A stretch of 64,000 nucleotides of DNA from Halobacillus_B rhizosphaerae (GTDB lineage: Bacteria > Bacillota > Bacilli > Bacillales > Halobacillaceae): positions 124,001-188,000 of the forward strand of contig NZ_JAUTWQ010000010.1 in assembly GCF_046719735.1 (NCBI RefSeq), read 5' to 3'. Made by a program: the position numbers and the translations under genes. Below, in pieces: positions 14,105 through 23,389 of this stretch. Below the pieces are notes generated by a model, which worked only from the letters and a program-made list of their open reading frames with translations, searched no databases and was not told the origin of the DNA. The stretch's first letter is position 1. The number at the start of each line of letters is the position of its first letter.

Positions 14105-15823
14105 ATGACACATCTTCAAGGGATTGCAGCTTCCAGCGGTATTGCCATTGCAAAGGTTTACCGTCTGGAAACTCCAGACCTTACTTACAGCAAGACTGAA
14201 ATCCAGCAGCCGGAAGAGGAAATCAAGCGGCTTCATGATGCTCTTGAAATTTCCAAGTCTGAGCTGGAAAAAATTAAAGAACATACTCTGAAATCACTGG
14301 GTGAAGAACATGCAGAAATTTTTTCTGCCCACTTGCTTGTCCTCAGCGATCCAGAGTTGATTCAGCCAATTGAAGATAAGATTAAATCTGAAAATGTAAA
14401 CGCTGAAGCCGCTTTAGATGAAACCGCTAATATGTTTATCGATATGTTTAAAAATATGGACAATGAGTATATGAAAGAACGTGCCGCTGATATTCAGGAT
14501 GTAACTAAGCGTGTAATGTCGCATCTGTTAAACGTAACTTTCCCTGATCCAGCGCTTATTAACGAGGAAGTCGTTATCGTTGCAAACGACCTTACTCCTT
14601 CTGACACCGCCCAATTAGATAAACAGTTCGTCAAGGGCTTTACGACTGACATAGGCGGCCGTACTTCTCATTCCGCAATTATGGCTCGTTCTCTTGAAAT
14701 TCCGGCAGTAGTTGGGACGAAAGAAATAACCAGCAAAGCTGGAAAAGACGTAATGATAATTGTCGACGGCATAGATGGAAACGTCATCGTCGAACCTTCT
14801 CAAGACCAAATTGATTCCTATAAGCAAAAACAAGCTGATTTTGAGGAGAAAAAACAAGAGTGGGCCAAGCTTAAAGACGAGCCTACTGTAACTTCTGAAG
14901 GAGACCATGTGGAGCTTGCAGCCAACATTGGTACCCCAGAAGATGTAGCAGGCGTATTGAATAACGGAGGTGAAGGTGTCGGCCTTTACCGTACTGAATT
15001 CCTTTATATGGGCAAGAACCAGCTGCCTACGGAAGAAGAACAGTATGATGCCTACTCATCCGTATTGAAGCAAATGGGAGACAAACCAGTGGTCGTCCGT
15101 ACGTTAGACATAGGCGGAGATAAAGAATTGGATTACCTGGATCTTCCTGATGAGATGAATCCTTTTCTAGGTTACCGTGCCATTCGTCTATGCCTGGAGC
15201 GTGACGATATTTTCCGTGTTCAGCTGCGTGCTTTACTAAGAGCAAGTATTCATGGAAACTTGAAAATTATGTTCCCTATGATTGCTACGCTGGAAGAATT
15301 CCGTCAAGCCAAAGCAATTCTTAACGAAGAACGGGAAAAATTAATTAGTGAGGGCTATGAAATTGCCGGGGACTTTGAAGTGGGGATGATGGTGGAAATA
15401 CCAGCCACGGCAGTCATCGCACGCCAGTTTGCTAAAGAAGTTGATTTCTTCAGTATCGGCACAAATGACTTAATTCAATATACAATGGCTGCAGACCGCA
15501 TGAACGAGAGAGTCTCTTATCTCTACCAGCCTTACAATCCAGCGATTTTGAATTTAGTTAATAATGTCATAGAAGCTGCTCATGCAGAAGGAAAATGGGC
15601 AGGTATGTGCGGAGAGATGGCTGGAGATGAAATCGCGATTCCTATCTTATTAGGTCTTGGACTTGATGAATTCAGCATGAGTGCTACCTCTATCCTTCCA
15701 GCTAGAACCCAAATTAGAACTCTATCTAAGAAGGATATGGCTTCTTATAAGAAGCAGCTCTTATCTATGGGGACCGCTGAAGAAGTGGTAGAATTCGTTA
15801 AAGAAAAGACTCAGTCCCAGTAA
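14105..15823 (+). CDS. ptsI: PTS enzyme I (phosphoenolpyruvate-protein phosphotransferase)
   Basis: 572 aa. It autophosphorylates with PEP on His189 (GGRTSHSAIMAR) and passes the phosphate to HPr His15. The N-terminal HPr-binding and phosphohistidine domains run to about residue 230, and the C-terminal PEP-binding barrel follows, with GLYRTEFLYM, RTLDIGGDK and the catalytic Cys region GMCGEMAGD near 500. The start is ATG 14105 behind GGGGGAG; a longer frame reaching back into ptsH is an artefact. Last gene of the fru-pts operon. Confidence 0.96.
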   Translation: MTHLQGIAASSGIAIAKVYRLETPDLTYSKTEIQQPEEEIKRLHDALEISKSELEKIKEHTLKSLGEEHAEIFSAHLLVLSDPELIQPIEDKIKSENVNAEAALDETANMFIDMFKNMDNEYMKERAADIQDVTKRVMSHLLNVTFPDPALINEEVVIVANDLTPSDTAQLDKQFVKGFTTDIGGRTSHSAIMARSLEIPAVVGTKEITSKAGKDVMIIVDGIDGNVIVEPSQDQIDSYKQKQADFEEKKQEWAKLKDEPTVTSEGDHVELAANIGTPEDVAGVLNNGGEGVGLYRTEFLYMGKNQLPTEEEQYDAYSSVLKQMGDKPVVVRTLDIGGDKELDYLDLPDEMNPFLGYRAIRLCLERDDIFRVQLRALLRASIHGNLKIMFPMIATLEEFRQAKAILNEEREKLISEGYEIAGDFEVGMMVEIPATAVIARQFAKEVDFFSIGTNDLIQYTMAADRMNERVSYLYQPYNPAILNLVNNVIEAAHAEGKWAGMCGEMAGDEIAIPILLGLGLDEFSMSATSILPARTQIRTLSKKDMASYKKQLLSMGTAEEVVEFVKEKTQSQ

Positions 15824-15841
15824 AACGTCTTCTAACCTGAG

Positions 15842-15869
15842 GATAAGCGGATGGTTCTTATTATTTTTT
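15842..15869 (+). terminator. Weak terminator candidate after ptsI
   Basis: ATAAG and CTTAT form a short stem with a 9-base loop, followed by TATTTTTT. The stem is only 5-6 bp, so read-through into the small membrane protein gene is plausible. Confidence 0.35.
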
Positions 15870-15896
15870 CAGCACTTTACAGAAAGAAGTGTGAGT

Positions 15897-16070
15897 ATGC
15901 CATTACCGATTCTTATCATCATTTGTATTGGGATTGTAGTAGCAATCGCTGCTGCTTTTGGATTTGCAGTCTCTAAAGGCTATCAGTATCAACATACTGT
16001 AGATCCCTTGCCCACTAACAACCAAGATGAAGATAACAAACAAGATAAAAAAGCTGACACTCACGAATAG
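15897..16070 (+). CDS. YtzI-like small membrane protein
   Basis: 57 aa starting MPLPILIIICIGIVV. One hydrophobic segment (about 3-24) is followed by SKGYQYQHTVDPLP and a charged tail. The GYxYxHTxDPLP block is what I remember of the bacillar YtzI family of small membrane proteins of unknown function; the assignment is from memory of that motif. A GTG at 15891 would add two residues. The last codons overlap the terminator stem at 16047-16086. Confidence 0.6.
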   Translation: MPLPILIIICIGIVVAIAAAFGFAVSKGYQYQHTVDPLPTNNQDEDNKQDKKADTHE

Positions 16071-16086
16071 AGTGTCAGCTTTTTTT
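16047..16086. terminator. Bidirectional terminator
   Basis: AAGCTGACACT (16051-16061) pairs with AGTGTCAGCTT (16071-16081), 9-base loop, A run before and T run after. It overlaps the 3' ends of the small membrane protein gene (+) and the nitroreductase gene (-). Confidence 0.85.
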
Positions 16087-16674
16087 ATGGATAAATGGCT
16101 CATTTATTATTTGTAACTTATTTTTCATAGAAGTTCTCTCTTTTGGTGAAGGGATTCGGTTAGGATATCCCATTTGCAACACAGCTGCAGGTTTATGCAA
16201 AGAAGGATCTAATCCAATTTGAGCGATAAATTTTTCATCCTTTAAATAAGGACTAGTCGTCCATAGGACTCCTATCCCCTCATCCCAGGCAAGTAATTGC
16301 ACATTTTGTATGTATGCACACACTGCTGCATAATCTTCCTCAAACTTATGTTTATCCTGATCTCGCTCTAGATAGATTAACGCATGGTGAGGAATACTCA
16401 ATAGAAAATCCCGAATACCATCGCACATTTTTTGCTTCTTTTCCTGGTTATAAGAAGCGAAGAAACCAGCGCGTTCATAGCTTTCAAGGACGAGCTCCGC
16501 ATAATCCTTTCTTCCTTCATCTTGATATAACTTCACATTCCAAGGCTCTTTCATACGATGAGTAGGCGCCCATGCTGCAGCAAAGAAAATATCAATGAGC
16601 TTGCTCTCATCTACATTCTCTGCTTTAAAATCATGAATCGATCTACGGCTGCTGATAACTTTTCTAATTTCCAT
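16075..16674 (-). CDS. Nitroreductase family protein
   Basis: 199 aa FMN-dependent nitroreductase fold. The N-terminal FMN-binding segment SSRRSIHDF (about 8-16), the AAAWAPTHRMKEPW region and the C-terminal GYPNRIPSPKERTS are characteristic of the YdjA/RibD-like small nitroreductases of bacilli. Members reduce nitroaromatics, quinones or unsaturated carbonyls with NAD(P)H; the physiological substrate is unknown. AGGGGA lies upstream of ATG 16674. It is 18 bases downstream of the DUF218 gene and may form an operon with it. Confidence 0.85.
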   Translation of the reverse strand: MEIRKVISSRRSIHDFKAENVDESKLIDIFFAAAWAPTHRMKEPWNVKLYQDEGRKDYAELVLESYERAGFFASYNQEKKQKMCDGIRDFLLSIPHHALIYLERDQDKHKFEEDYAAVCAYIQNVQLLAWDEGIGVLWTTSPYLKDEKFIAQIGLDPSLHKPAAVLQMGYPNRIPSPKERTSMKNKLQIINEPFIHKKS

Positions 16675-16692
16675 TACTTGATTCCCCTATAT

Positions 16693-17277
16693 TTAACGAA
16701 ATGGCTTTGACAGTTGATAGACCATAAAATATCCCCACTCTTTCATAAAAAAGGGAAGCTTTGTTTCAAGAGTCTGATAGGCAGAATATTTTGTAGGTAC
16801 ACCCTTAACATTCTTCATGTCATCATCCTTTGCAAGAGCAACCGCTCTCTTAAGATGATAGCGATCACTGACAAGCAAATAAGAATGAATTTCTTTATTC
16901 GTCGCTACCTTCTTAGCATTCATAAGATTATCCTCTGTTACAAACGATTGATTCTCAAATAAAATCGCTTTTTCAGGAACTCCATGTTCCATAGCATAAG
17001 ATTTTCCCACTTCTGCTTCAGAGGAAGCAGCATTTTGACTTGCTCCTCCTGTGAAAATCAAGAAATCTACTTTGTTCTTTTCGTATAATTCAATCGCTTC
17101 TTTCAACCTGCCTTCAAATACAGGACTCGGCTTTCCATTCCACTGAGCTGCCCCAAGAACAATGGCCGCATCTGCTTCAGGAAGATTTTTGTTATCCCCG
17201 TATGTCCAAATACTAAAGCCCGTCCACCCTGCGTAAATGATGAGTGCAACCAGTCCTAGTACAATTATTTTCTTCAT
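16693..17277 (-). CDS. YdcF/SanA-like DUF218 membrane-anchored protein
   Basis: 194 aa. An N-terminal hydrophobic anchor (about 3-25) leads into a DUF218 domain with DAAIVLGAAQWNGKPSPVFEGRL, the FTGGAS loop, and a later LVSDRYHLKRA. This family includes E. coli SanA, ElyC and YdcF, which affect envelope integrity; the biochemical activity is not settled. The domain should face outward or lie at the membrane surface. Upstream of the nitroreductase gene on the same strand and downstream of eno, from which it is separated by eno's terminator. Confidence 0.82.
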   Translation of the reverse strand: MKKIIVLGLVALIIYAGWTGFSIWTYGDNKNLPEADAAIVLGAAQWNGKPSPVFEGRLKEAIELYEKNKVDFLIFTGGASQNAASSEAEVGKSYAMEHGVPEKAILFENQSFVTEDNLMNAKKVATNKEIHSYLLVSDRYHLKRAVALAKDDDMKNVKGVPTKYSAYQTLETKLPFFMKEWGYFMVYQLSKPFR

Positions 17278-17321
17278 AGAATGCTCTCCTACTCTTCGAT
17301 GTCTTTCTCTATCATATCATA

Positions 17322-17352
17322 GAAAAAAGCCTCTCTGAATCATCAGAGAGGC
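17322..17352 (-). terminator. Terminator of the glycolytic operon after eno
   Basis: On the minus strand AGCCTCTCTGA pairs with TCAGAGAGGCT, a 4-base loop, then TTTTTTC. Confidence 0.9.
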
Positions 17353-17366
17353 TCAATAAACAAATT

Positions 17367-18653
17367 TTATTTATTCAAGTTATAAAAGGCTTTCTTCCCT
17401 GCATAAGTCGCTGTGTCAAGCAGCTGATCTTCAATTCGAAGAAGCTGATTATACTTCGCAACTCGGTCCGTACGAGAAGGTGCACCTGTCTTAATTTGCC
17501 CTGCATTTGCTGCTACAGCAATATCAGCAATTGTGGCATCCTCTGTTTCACCTGAGCGGTGGGAAATAACAGCCGTATAGCCAGCTTTTTTAGCCATTTC
17601 GATAGCCTCAAAGGTTTCAGTCAGCGTTCCAATTTGATTCACTTTAACTAGAATAGAATTGCCTACGCCTTCTTCAATGGCACGGCCAAGCATATTAGTG
17701 TTGGTTACGAATAAGTCATCCCCAACCAGCTGAACTTTATCACCAATACGGTCTGTAAGAAGTTTGGTTCCTTTCCAGTCGTTTTCATCCAAACCATCTT
17801 CAATAGAAATGATTGGATATTTATTAACTAGCTCTTCGTACCAATCCACCATCTCTTCAGATGTACGAACGACACCCTCACCTTTTAAGTTGTACTTATC
17901 ATCTTCGTAAATCTCTGAAGCGGCAACATCCATAGCAAGTTTAACTTCTTCACCTGGTTTATAGCCAGCTTCTTCAATCGCTTCAATAATAGTCGAAAGT
18001 GCTTCTTCATTAGACTTAAGACTTGGAGCAAATCCACCTTCATCACCTACACCAGTATTGTAGCCTTTGGATTGAAGAACTTTCTTAAGGGAGTGGAAAA
18101 TTTCTGCTCCCATACGAAGGGCTTCTTTAAATGTTGGAGCTCCTATTGGCATGATCATGAATTCCTGGATATCTACGTTGTTATCAGCATGCTCTCCGCC
18201 ATTCAAAATGTTCATCATTGGAGTTGGAAGCGTAGCTGCTGTAAACCCGCCTAGATATTTGTAAAGAGGAAGACCCACCACTTCAGCTGCTGCATGAGCG
18301 ACTGCCATAGATACGCCTAGGATAGCATTGGCTCCTAAGTTCCCTTTATTTTCTGTACCATCCAACTCGATCATCATTTTGTCGATAATCACTTGCTGAG
18401 TTGCATCCATTCCAAGAAGTTTTGGTGCAATGACCTCGTTTACGTTTTCTACGGCTTTTTGAACACCTTTTCCAAGATAACGGCCTTTGTCTCCATCACG
18501 AAGTTCGACGGCTTCGTATTCACCTGTGGAAGCACCACTAGGTACCATAGCTGTACCGAATGCGCCGGACTCTGTATAAATTTCTACTTCAATCGTTGGG
18601 TTACCGCGAGAGTCTAAGACTTCACGAGCATAAACGTCTGTAATATATGGCAT
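17367..18653 (-). CDS. eno: Enolase
   Basis: 428 aa. Converts 2-phosphoglycerate to phosphoenolpyruvate and needs Mg2+. Conserved blocks include SGASTGEYEAVELRD, the catalytic GDEGGFAP (about 205-212), the metal ligand segment SIEDGLDENDW, LVGDDLFVTN, and the signature ILVKVNQIGTLTET followed by SHRSGETED. Last gene of cggR-gapA-pgk-tpiA-gpmI-eno, 15 bases after gpmI. Its PEP product feeds PtsI. Confidence 0.98.
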   Translation of the reverse strand: MPYITDVYAREVLDSRGNPTIEVEIYTESGAFGTAMVPSGASTGEYEAVELRDGDKGRYLGKGVQKAVENVNEVIAPKLLGMDATQQVIIDKMMIELDGTENKGNLGANAILGVSMAVAHAAAEVVGLPLYKYLGGFTAATLPTPMMNILNGGEHADNNVDIQEFMIMPIGAPTFKEALRMGAEIFHSLKKVLQSKGYNTGVGDEGGFAPSLKSNEEALSTIIEAIEEAGYKPGEEVKLAMDVAASEIYEDDKYNLKGEGVVRTSEEMVDWYEELVNKYPIISIEDGLDENDWKGTKLLTDRIGDKVQLVGDDLFVTNTNMLGRAIEEGVGNSILVKVNQIGTLTETFEAIEMAKKAGYTAVISHRSGETEDATIADIAVAANAGQIKTGAPSRTDRVAKYNQLLRIEDQLLDTATYAGKKAFYNLNK

Positions 18654-18668
18654 TTCTAAATCTCTCCC

Positions 18669-20207
18669 TTATTTTTTGATTAATGATTTTCCGGTCATTT
18701 CTTCCGGTTGTGTTACATCTAGTAATTCAAGCAATGTTGGTGATAAATCACCAAGAATTCCGCCTTCACGCAATTCAACACCATCTTTTGTTACAATGAC
18801 AGGAACAGGATTCGTTGTATGAGCAGTCATCGGATCACCTTCAGGGGTCGTCACCTCATCAGAGTTTCCGTGATCTGCTGTAATAATCGCATGTCCGCCT
18901 TTGTCCTGGATTTTATCCACGATCTTGCCTAAACACTCATCTACCGCTTCAATCGCCTTTACAGTCGGTTCAAGCTTACCTGAGTGACCGACCATATCAG
19001 GATTGGCAAAGTTCAGTATAATCGCATTGTGCTTATCGGCATCTAACTCTTTTAATAGAGCATCTGTAACTTCATAAGCACTCATTTCCGGCTGCAAGTC
19101 ATACGTTGCTACTTTGGGCGAATCAATAAGGATGCGCTCTTCCCCATTAAATTCTTCCTCGCGGCCGCCGCTCATGAAGAACGTTACGTGCGGATACTTT
19201 TCTGTTTCAGCAATACGTAATTGTTTCATTTGGTTGGATTCGAGTACTTCCCCAATCGTATTCTTCAGGTCATTCGGAGGGAAGGCAACTTTACTATTAA
19301 CCGAATCACTATACTGAGTCATTCCCACAAAATGAATATTCTTCGGAGCGTTCTCTCCACGATCCATTTCGTCAAAATCATCATTCGCAAACATCCGTGA
19401 TATTTGAATAGCACGGTCCGGTCGGAAATTAAAGAAGATTACGGAATCTTCATCCTCCATTTTTGCAACCGGGTTACCTGAATCATCTGTGAGAACAACG
19501 GGTATTACGAATTCATCATAAACCTCTTCTTGATAAGAAGCGTCAACCGCCTCAATAGGATCCTTAAAGGTTGGACCTTCTCCATAAGCAATGGCTTTAT
19601 AAGCTTTCTCCTCGCGTTCCCAGCGATTATCACGGTCCATTGCATAGTAACGGCCGGAAAGAGTTGCGAATTGTCCAACGCCTAATTCATCCATCTTGTC
19701 CTGTGCTTGCTTAATATAAGTCTTGGCAGATTGCTGCCCAACGTCACGGCCATCTAAAAAGCCGTGGACATAGACTTTTTCAAGGTCTTCTTTTGCCGCC
19801 ATTTCCAAGGTAGCAAACATGTGCTCTATATGACTGTGAATACCGCCATCAGAAAGAAGTCCAAAGATATGCAATGCTTTATTTTGTTCTTTTGCATGGC
19901 GTACAGCATTTAGAAGTACCTCGTTATCAAAGAAATCTCCTTCGCGTATGGAAAGATTGATTCGAGTGAGACTTTGATATACTACGCGTCCTGCTCCAAT
20001 ATTCAAATGGCCGACTTCAGAATTTCCCATTTGACCTTCTGGAAGCCCCACCGCTTCACCGCATGCCTGCAGCTGAGAATGCGGGAATTGCTTCCAATAA
20101 CGATCAAAATTAGGAGTATTCGCATGTTTAACGGCATTGCCTTTTTCTTCATCACGAAGAGCAAAGCCGTCTAGAATAATAAGAGCGGCTAGGTTTTGAT
20201 TACTCAT
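18669..20207 (-). CDS. gpmI: 2,3-Bisphosphoglycerate-independent phosphoglycerate mutase
   Basis: 512 aa, cofactor-independent mutase of the alkaline phosphatase superfamily. It interconverts 3- and 2-phosphoglycerate using Mn2+. The catalytic Ser63 lies in MGNSEVGHLN; metal ligands are in LIILDGF near the N-terminus, FNFRPDRA, and TADHGNSDE near the C-terminus. It overlaps the end of tpiA by 8 bases, so the two are probably translationally coupled. The bacillar enzyme is very pH sensitive, a known trait that links it to spore metabolism. Confidence 0.97.
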   Translation of the reverse strand: MSNQNLAALIILDGFALRDEEKGNAVKHANTPNFDRYWKQFPHSQLQACGEAVGLPEGQMGNSEVGHLNIGAGRVVYQSLTRINLSIREGDFFDNEVLLNAVRHAKEQNKALHIFGLLSDGGIHSHIEHMFATLEMAAKEDLEKVYVHGFLDGRDVGQQSAKTYIKQAQDKMDELGVGQFATLSGRYYAMDRDNRWEREEKAYKAIAYGEGPTFKDPIEAVDASYQEEVYDEFVIPVVLTDDSGNPVAKMEDEDSVIFFNFRPDRAIQISRMFANDDFDEMDRGENAPKNIHFVGMTQYSDSVNSKVAFPPNDLKNTIGEVLESNQMKQLRIAETEKYPHVTFFMSGGREEEFNGEERILIDSPKVATYDLQPEMSAYEVTDALLKELDADKHNAIILNFANPDMVGHSGKLEPTVKAIEAVDECLGKIVDKIQDKGGHAIITADHGNSDEVTTPEGDPMTAHTTNPVPVIVTKDGVELREGGILGDLSPTLLELLDVTQPEEMTGKSLIKK

Positions 20208-20961
20208 GCTTACCTGCCTCCACTAATTTTAGGAATGAATCAGCTTCAAGACTTGCTCCGCCTACTAATGCACCATCAATATCTGATTGAGATAGAAGTT
20301 CGTCTACGTTCGCTGGCTTCACACTGCCGCCATACTGAATGCGTACAGCTTCTGCTGCATCACTGTTTACAAAATCAGCAACGACTTTTCTAATGTGAGT
20401 ACAAACTTCATTCGCCTGTTCTGAAGTAGCAGTTCGGCCAGTACCAATCGCCCAAATCGGCTCATAGGCAATAATCACTTTTGCAGCTTGTTCATCGGTC
20501 AGGCCTTCCAGCGCTTTCTTCACTTGACCTTCCACATGATCCATCGTTTGATCCGCTTCACGCTGGTCCAGCGTTTCGCCAACACAAATAATGGGAGTCA
20601 GGTTGTGATTAAAAGCCGCATGAACTTTTTTGTTTACTTCTTCATCTGTTTCTTTAAATATTTCACGGCGCTCAGAGTGGCCTAAAACAACATACGTTAC
20701 GCCAAGTTCTTTAAGCATAACGGGGCTTACTTCACCCGTGAAAGCACCTTTTTCTTCAAAATGCATGTTTTGTGCGCCGATTTCAAGCGGTGTTCCTTTT
20801 GTTTCTTCCACTAACTTTTGCAGAAATGGAAATGGAGCACAAATCACCGATTCCACTTGGTCTGAAGAAGGTACTTCATTTTTAGATGTTTGAATAAAGT
20901 CCTCAGCTTCTGTATGGACTTTATTCATTTTCCAGTTACCTGCTATCACTTGCTTACGCAT
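20200..20961 (-). CDS. tpiA: Triosephosphate isomerase
   Basis: 253 aa beta/alpha barrel that interconverts dihydroxyacetone phosphate and glyceraldehyde 3-phosphate. Lys11 (GNWKMN), His95 (LGHSERR) and Glu167 (AYEPIWAIGTG) are all in place, and the phosphate loop is GGSVKPAN. Twenty-one bases after pgk; its stop overlaps gpmI. It also connects glycerol catabolism through GlpD, encoded elsewhere in this window, to glycolysis. Confidence 0.98.
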   Translation of the reverse strand: MRKQVIAGNWKMNKVHTEAEDFIQTSKNEVPSSDQVESVICAPFPFLQKLVEETKGTPLEIGAQNMHFEEKGAFTGEVSPVMLKELGVTYVVLGHSERREIFKETDEEVNKKVHAAFNHNLTPIICVGETLDQREADQTMDHVEGQVKKALEGLTDEQAAKVIIAYEPIWAIGTGRTATSEQANEVCTHIRKVVADFVNSDAAEAVRIQYGGSVKPANVDELLSQSDIDGALVGGASLEADSFLKLVEAGKHE

Positions 20962-20982
20962 GTATTCATCACCTCTCCTTAA

Positions 20983-22164
20983 TTATTTATCATTAAGCAG
21001 TGCTACACCCGGAAGTTCTTTACCTTCCATAAATTCAAGTGAAGCACCACCGCCTGTTGATACATGATCCATAGAGTCCGCATAACCGAATTTCTCTACA
21101 GCAGCTGCGGAATCTCCCCCGCCTATCACTGTGTAGCCTTTCGTATCGGCTAATGCCTGTGCTACTGCTTTTGTACCATTTGCAAAGGTTTCAAGTTCAA
21201 ATACACCCATAGGTCCATTCCAAATCACTAACTTGGAATCTTGGATGACTTTAGCATATTTTTCTCTTGTTTTCGAACCAATATCAAGCGCTTCCCAATC
21301 TGCAGGAATGCTGTCAATAGCCACTTCTTTTGTATTGGCTGAATCTGAAAAGTCATCTGCTACAATTACATCTTCCGGCATAAGGAAGTCGACACCTTTT
21401 TCTTCAGCTTTCTGCATATATTCTTTAGCTAAGTCAATCTTATCTTCTTCTAATAAAGATTTACCAACTTCGTGGCCCTGGGCTTTTACAAAGGTATAAG
21501 CAAGTCCACCGCCAATAATCAAGTGGTCTACTTTATCAATAAGATTGTCAATTACACCTATTTTATCTTTAACTTTCGCTCCTCCGATAATGGCTGTAAA
21601 AGGACGCTCCGGATCAGAAAGCGCTTGTCCTAAGACATTAATCTCTTTCTCCATAAGGAATCCAGCTACAGCAGGAAGATGTTCAGCTACTCCTGCAGTG
21701 GAGGCGTGGGCGCGGTGTGCTGCTCCAAAAGCATCGTTAACATATAAGTCTGCCATATCGGCAAAGGCTTGAGCTAATTCAGGGTCATTTTTCTCTTCTC
21801 CTGCATTAAACCGCACATTTTCAATTAAAAGCACATCGCCATTTCCCATTTCGGAAAGAGCTTTGTTTACTTCATCTCCATAGACTTCATCCGTTTTGGT
21901 AATCTCCTGCCCAAGCAAGTCGCTTAAACGCTTAGCAACAGGGTCCAGTCGAAGTTCTTCCACTACTTCTCCTTTTGGACGGCCTAAGTGGCTTGCAAGA
22001 ATAACTTTCGCTCCATTTCCCGTTAAGTGCTTAATTGTGGGTAGGGCTGCTTTAATTCTTGTATCATCGGTCACTTCTCCATCGCTCATAGGAACGTTGA
22101 AATCAACACGGCAAAATACTGTTTTGCCATCAACTTCTACGTCACGAATTGTTTTCTTGTTCAT
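20983..22164 (-). CDS. pgk: Phosphoglycerate kinase
   Basis: 393 aa. Transfers phosphate from 1,3-bisphosphoglycerate to ADP. The N-terminal substrate domain has CRVDFNVP and SHLGRPKG; the C-terminal nucleotide domain has GGAKVKDKI, NGPMGVFE and GGGDSAAAVEKFG. A 180-base gap with a strong hairpin separates it from gapA, while all later genes of the operon are tightly packed. Confidence 0.98.
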   Translation of the reverse strand: MNKKTIRDVEVDGKTVFCRVDFNVPMSDGEVTDDTRIKAALPTIKHLTGNGAKVILASHLGRPKGEVVEELRLDPVAKRLSDLLGQEITKTDEVYGDEVNKALSEMGNGDVLLIENVRFNAGEEKNDPELAQAFADMADLYVNDAFGAAHRAHASTAGVAEHLPAVAGFLMEKEINVLGQALSDPERPFTAIIGGAKVKDKIGVIDNLIDKVDHLIIGGGLAYTFVKAQGHEVGKSLLEEDKIDLAKEYMQKAEEKGVDFLMPEDVIVADDFSDSANTKEVAIDSIPADWEALDIGSKTREKYAKVIQDSKLVIWNGPMGVFELETFANGTKAVAQALADTKGYTVIGGGDSAAAVEKFGYADSMDHVSTGGGASLEFMEGKELPGVALLNDK

Positions 22165-22276
22165 GAGTTCGACAACCTCCTTGGTTTGTAGTCAGGATTG
22201 ACCCTGCCCATTATGTACGTTTCCACAAACCAAGCCTGTGAAAACGCCCACGAGCAGGAAGCATGAAAACATGGAT

Positions 22277-22306
22277 AAAGGAGGAGGACCTGAGACCTCC
22301 TCCTTT
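22277..22306 (-). other. Strong hairpin between gapA and pgk
   Basis: Perfect 11-bp inverted repeat, AAAGGAGGAGG and CCTCCTCCTTT, with an 8-base loop, 39 bases after the gapA stop on the transcribed strand. The bases that follow (ATCCATGTTTT) are a poor T run, so it may be a partial terminator or an mRNA stability element that lets gapA be expressed above the downstream genes. One arm is also a near-perfect Shine-Dalgarno sequence with no start codon after it. Confidence 0.6.
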
Positions 22307-22344
22307 CTTATAGTGTTCTACTCATTTAACGTACGTTTGCCGGC

Positions 22345-23352
22345 TTACAGGCCTTTTTCTTTAAGGAATACAGCAAGGTCTACACAACGGCTGGAATAAC
22401 CAAACTCATTGTCATACCAAGAAACAACTTTTACCATGTTGTCTTCTAAAGTAATAGTAGATAGAGCATCGATGGTAGAAGAGTTTGTATTACCATTGTA
22501 ATCACTGGAAACTAGAGGCTCATCACTGTATCCAAGGATTCCTTTAAGGTTTCCTTCAGCTTCAGCTTTAAGAGCTTCGTTAACTTCTTCAGCAGTAACA
22601 TTTGTATCTAGTTCAGCTACAAGGTCAACGATAGAAACGTTAGCTGTTGGCACACGCATAGCCATACCACTAAGTTTTCCTTCAAGTTGAGGAAGAACTT
22701 TCGCTACTGCTTGAGCAGCACCTGTAGTTGTTGGGATGATGTTCTGAGCTGCTGCACGGGCACGACGGTAGTCTTTGTGCGGCAGGTCAAGGATTTGCTG
22801 GTCGTTTGTGTAAGAGTGAACCGTAGTCATCATTCCACGTTTAAGTCCGAATTTATCGTTAAGAACTTTCGCGTATGGTGCAAGACAGTTTGTTGTACAT
22901 GAAGCGTTAGAAATTACATGGTGGCTGTCTTTGTCGTATTGATCTTCGTTAACACCCATAACTACTGTAAGGTCTTCCTGCTTCGCTGGAGCAGAAATGA
23001 TAACTTTTTTAGCACCTGCATCCAAGTGTTTCTTAGCATCTTCACGCTGTGTGAAACGACCAGTGGATTCAATAACTACTTCTACTCCAAGATCGCCCCA
23101 GCCTAATTGAGCTGGATCTTTTTCGGAAAGTACTTTGATTTCTTTTCCACCAACAATCAGGTTTTCACCATTAACCGTTACTTCTTGATCAAGACGGCCA
23201 TGAACCGTGTCATACTGAAGTAAGTGGGCAAGCATATTCGCATCAGTTAAATCATTCACTGCTACTATTTCTACCTCATCGTTTTTTTGAGCGGCACGGA
23301 AAACATTACGTCCGATTCGTCCAAAACCGTTAATACCAATTCTTACAGTCAT
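22345..23352 (-). CDS. gapA: Glyceraldehyde-3-phosphate dehydrogenase, glycolytic
   Basis: 335 aa. Oxidises glyceraldehyde 3-phosphate with NAD+ and phosphate. The dinucleotide loop is INGFGRIGRN (7-16), the Asp in AVNDLTD at about 34 favours NAD over NADP, and the active site is Cys152 in SNASCTTNCLAP with its His partner in the TTVHSYTNDQ region. Its position directly after cggR identifies it as the glycolytic gapA rather than the gluconeogenic gapB. Confidence 0.97.
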   Translation of the reverse strand: MTVRIGINGFGRIGRNVFRAAQKNDEVEIVAVNDLTDANMLAHLLQYDTVHGRLDQEVTVNGENLIVGGKEIKVLSEKDPAQLGWGDLGVEVVIESTGRFTQREDAKKHLDAGAKKVIISAPAKQEDLTVVMGVNEDQYDKDSHHVISNASCTTNCLAPYAKVLNDKFGLKRGMMTTVHSYTNDQQILDLPHKDYRRARAAAQNIIPTTTGAAQAVAKVLPQLEGKLSGMAMRVPTANVSIVDLVAELDTNVTAEEVNEALKAEAEGNLKGILGYSDEPLVSSDYNGNTNSSTIDALSTITLEDNMVKVVSWYDNEFGYSSRCVDLAVFLKEKGL

Positions 23353-23389
23353 GCTAAATTCCTCCTTGGATTAAATACAAAATTTTATA

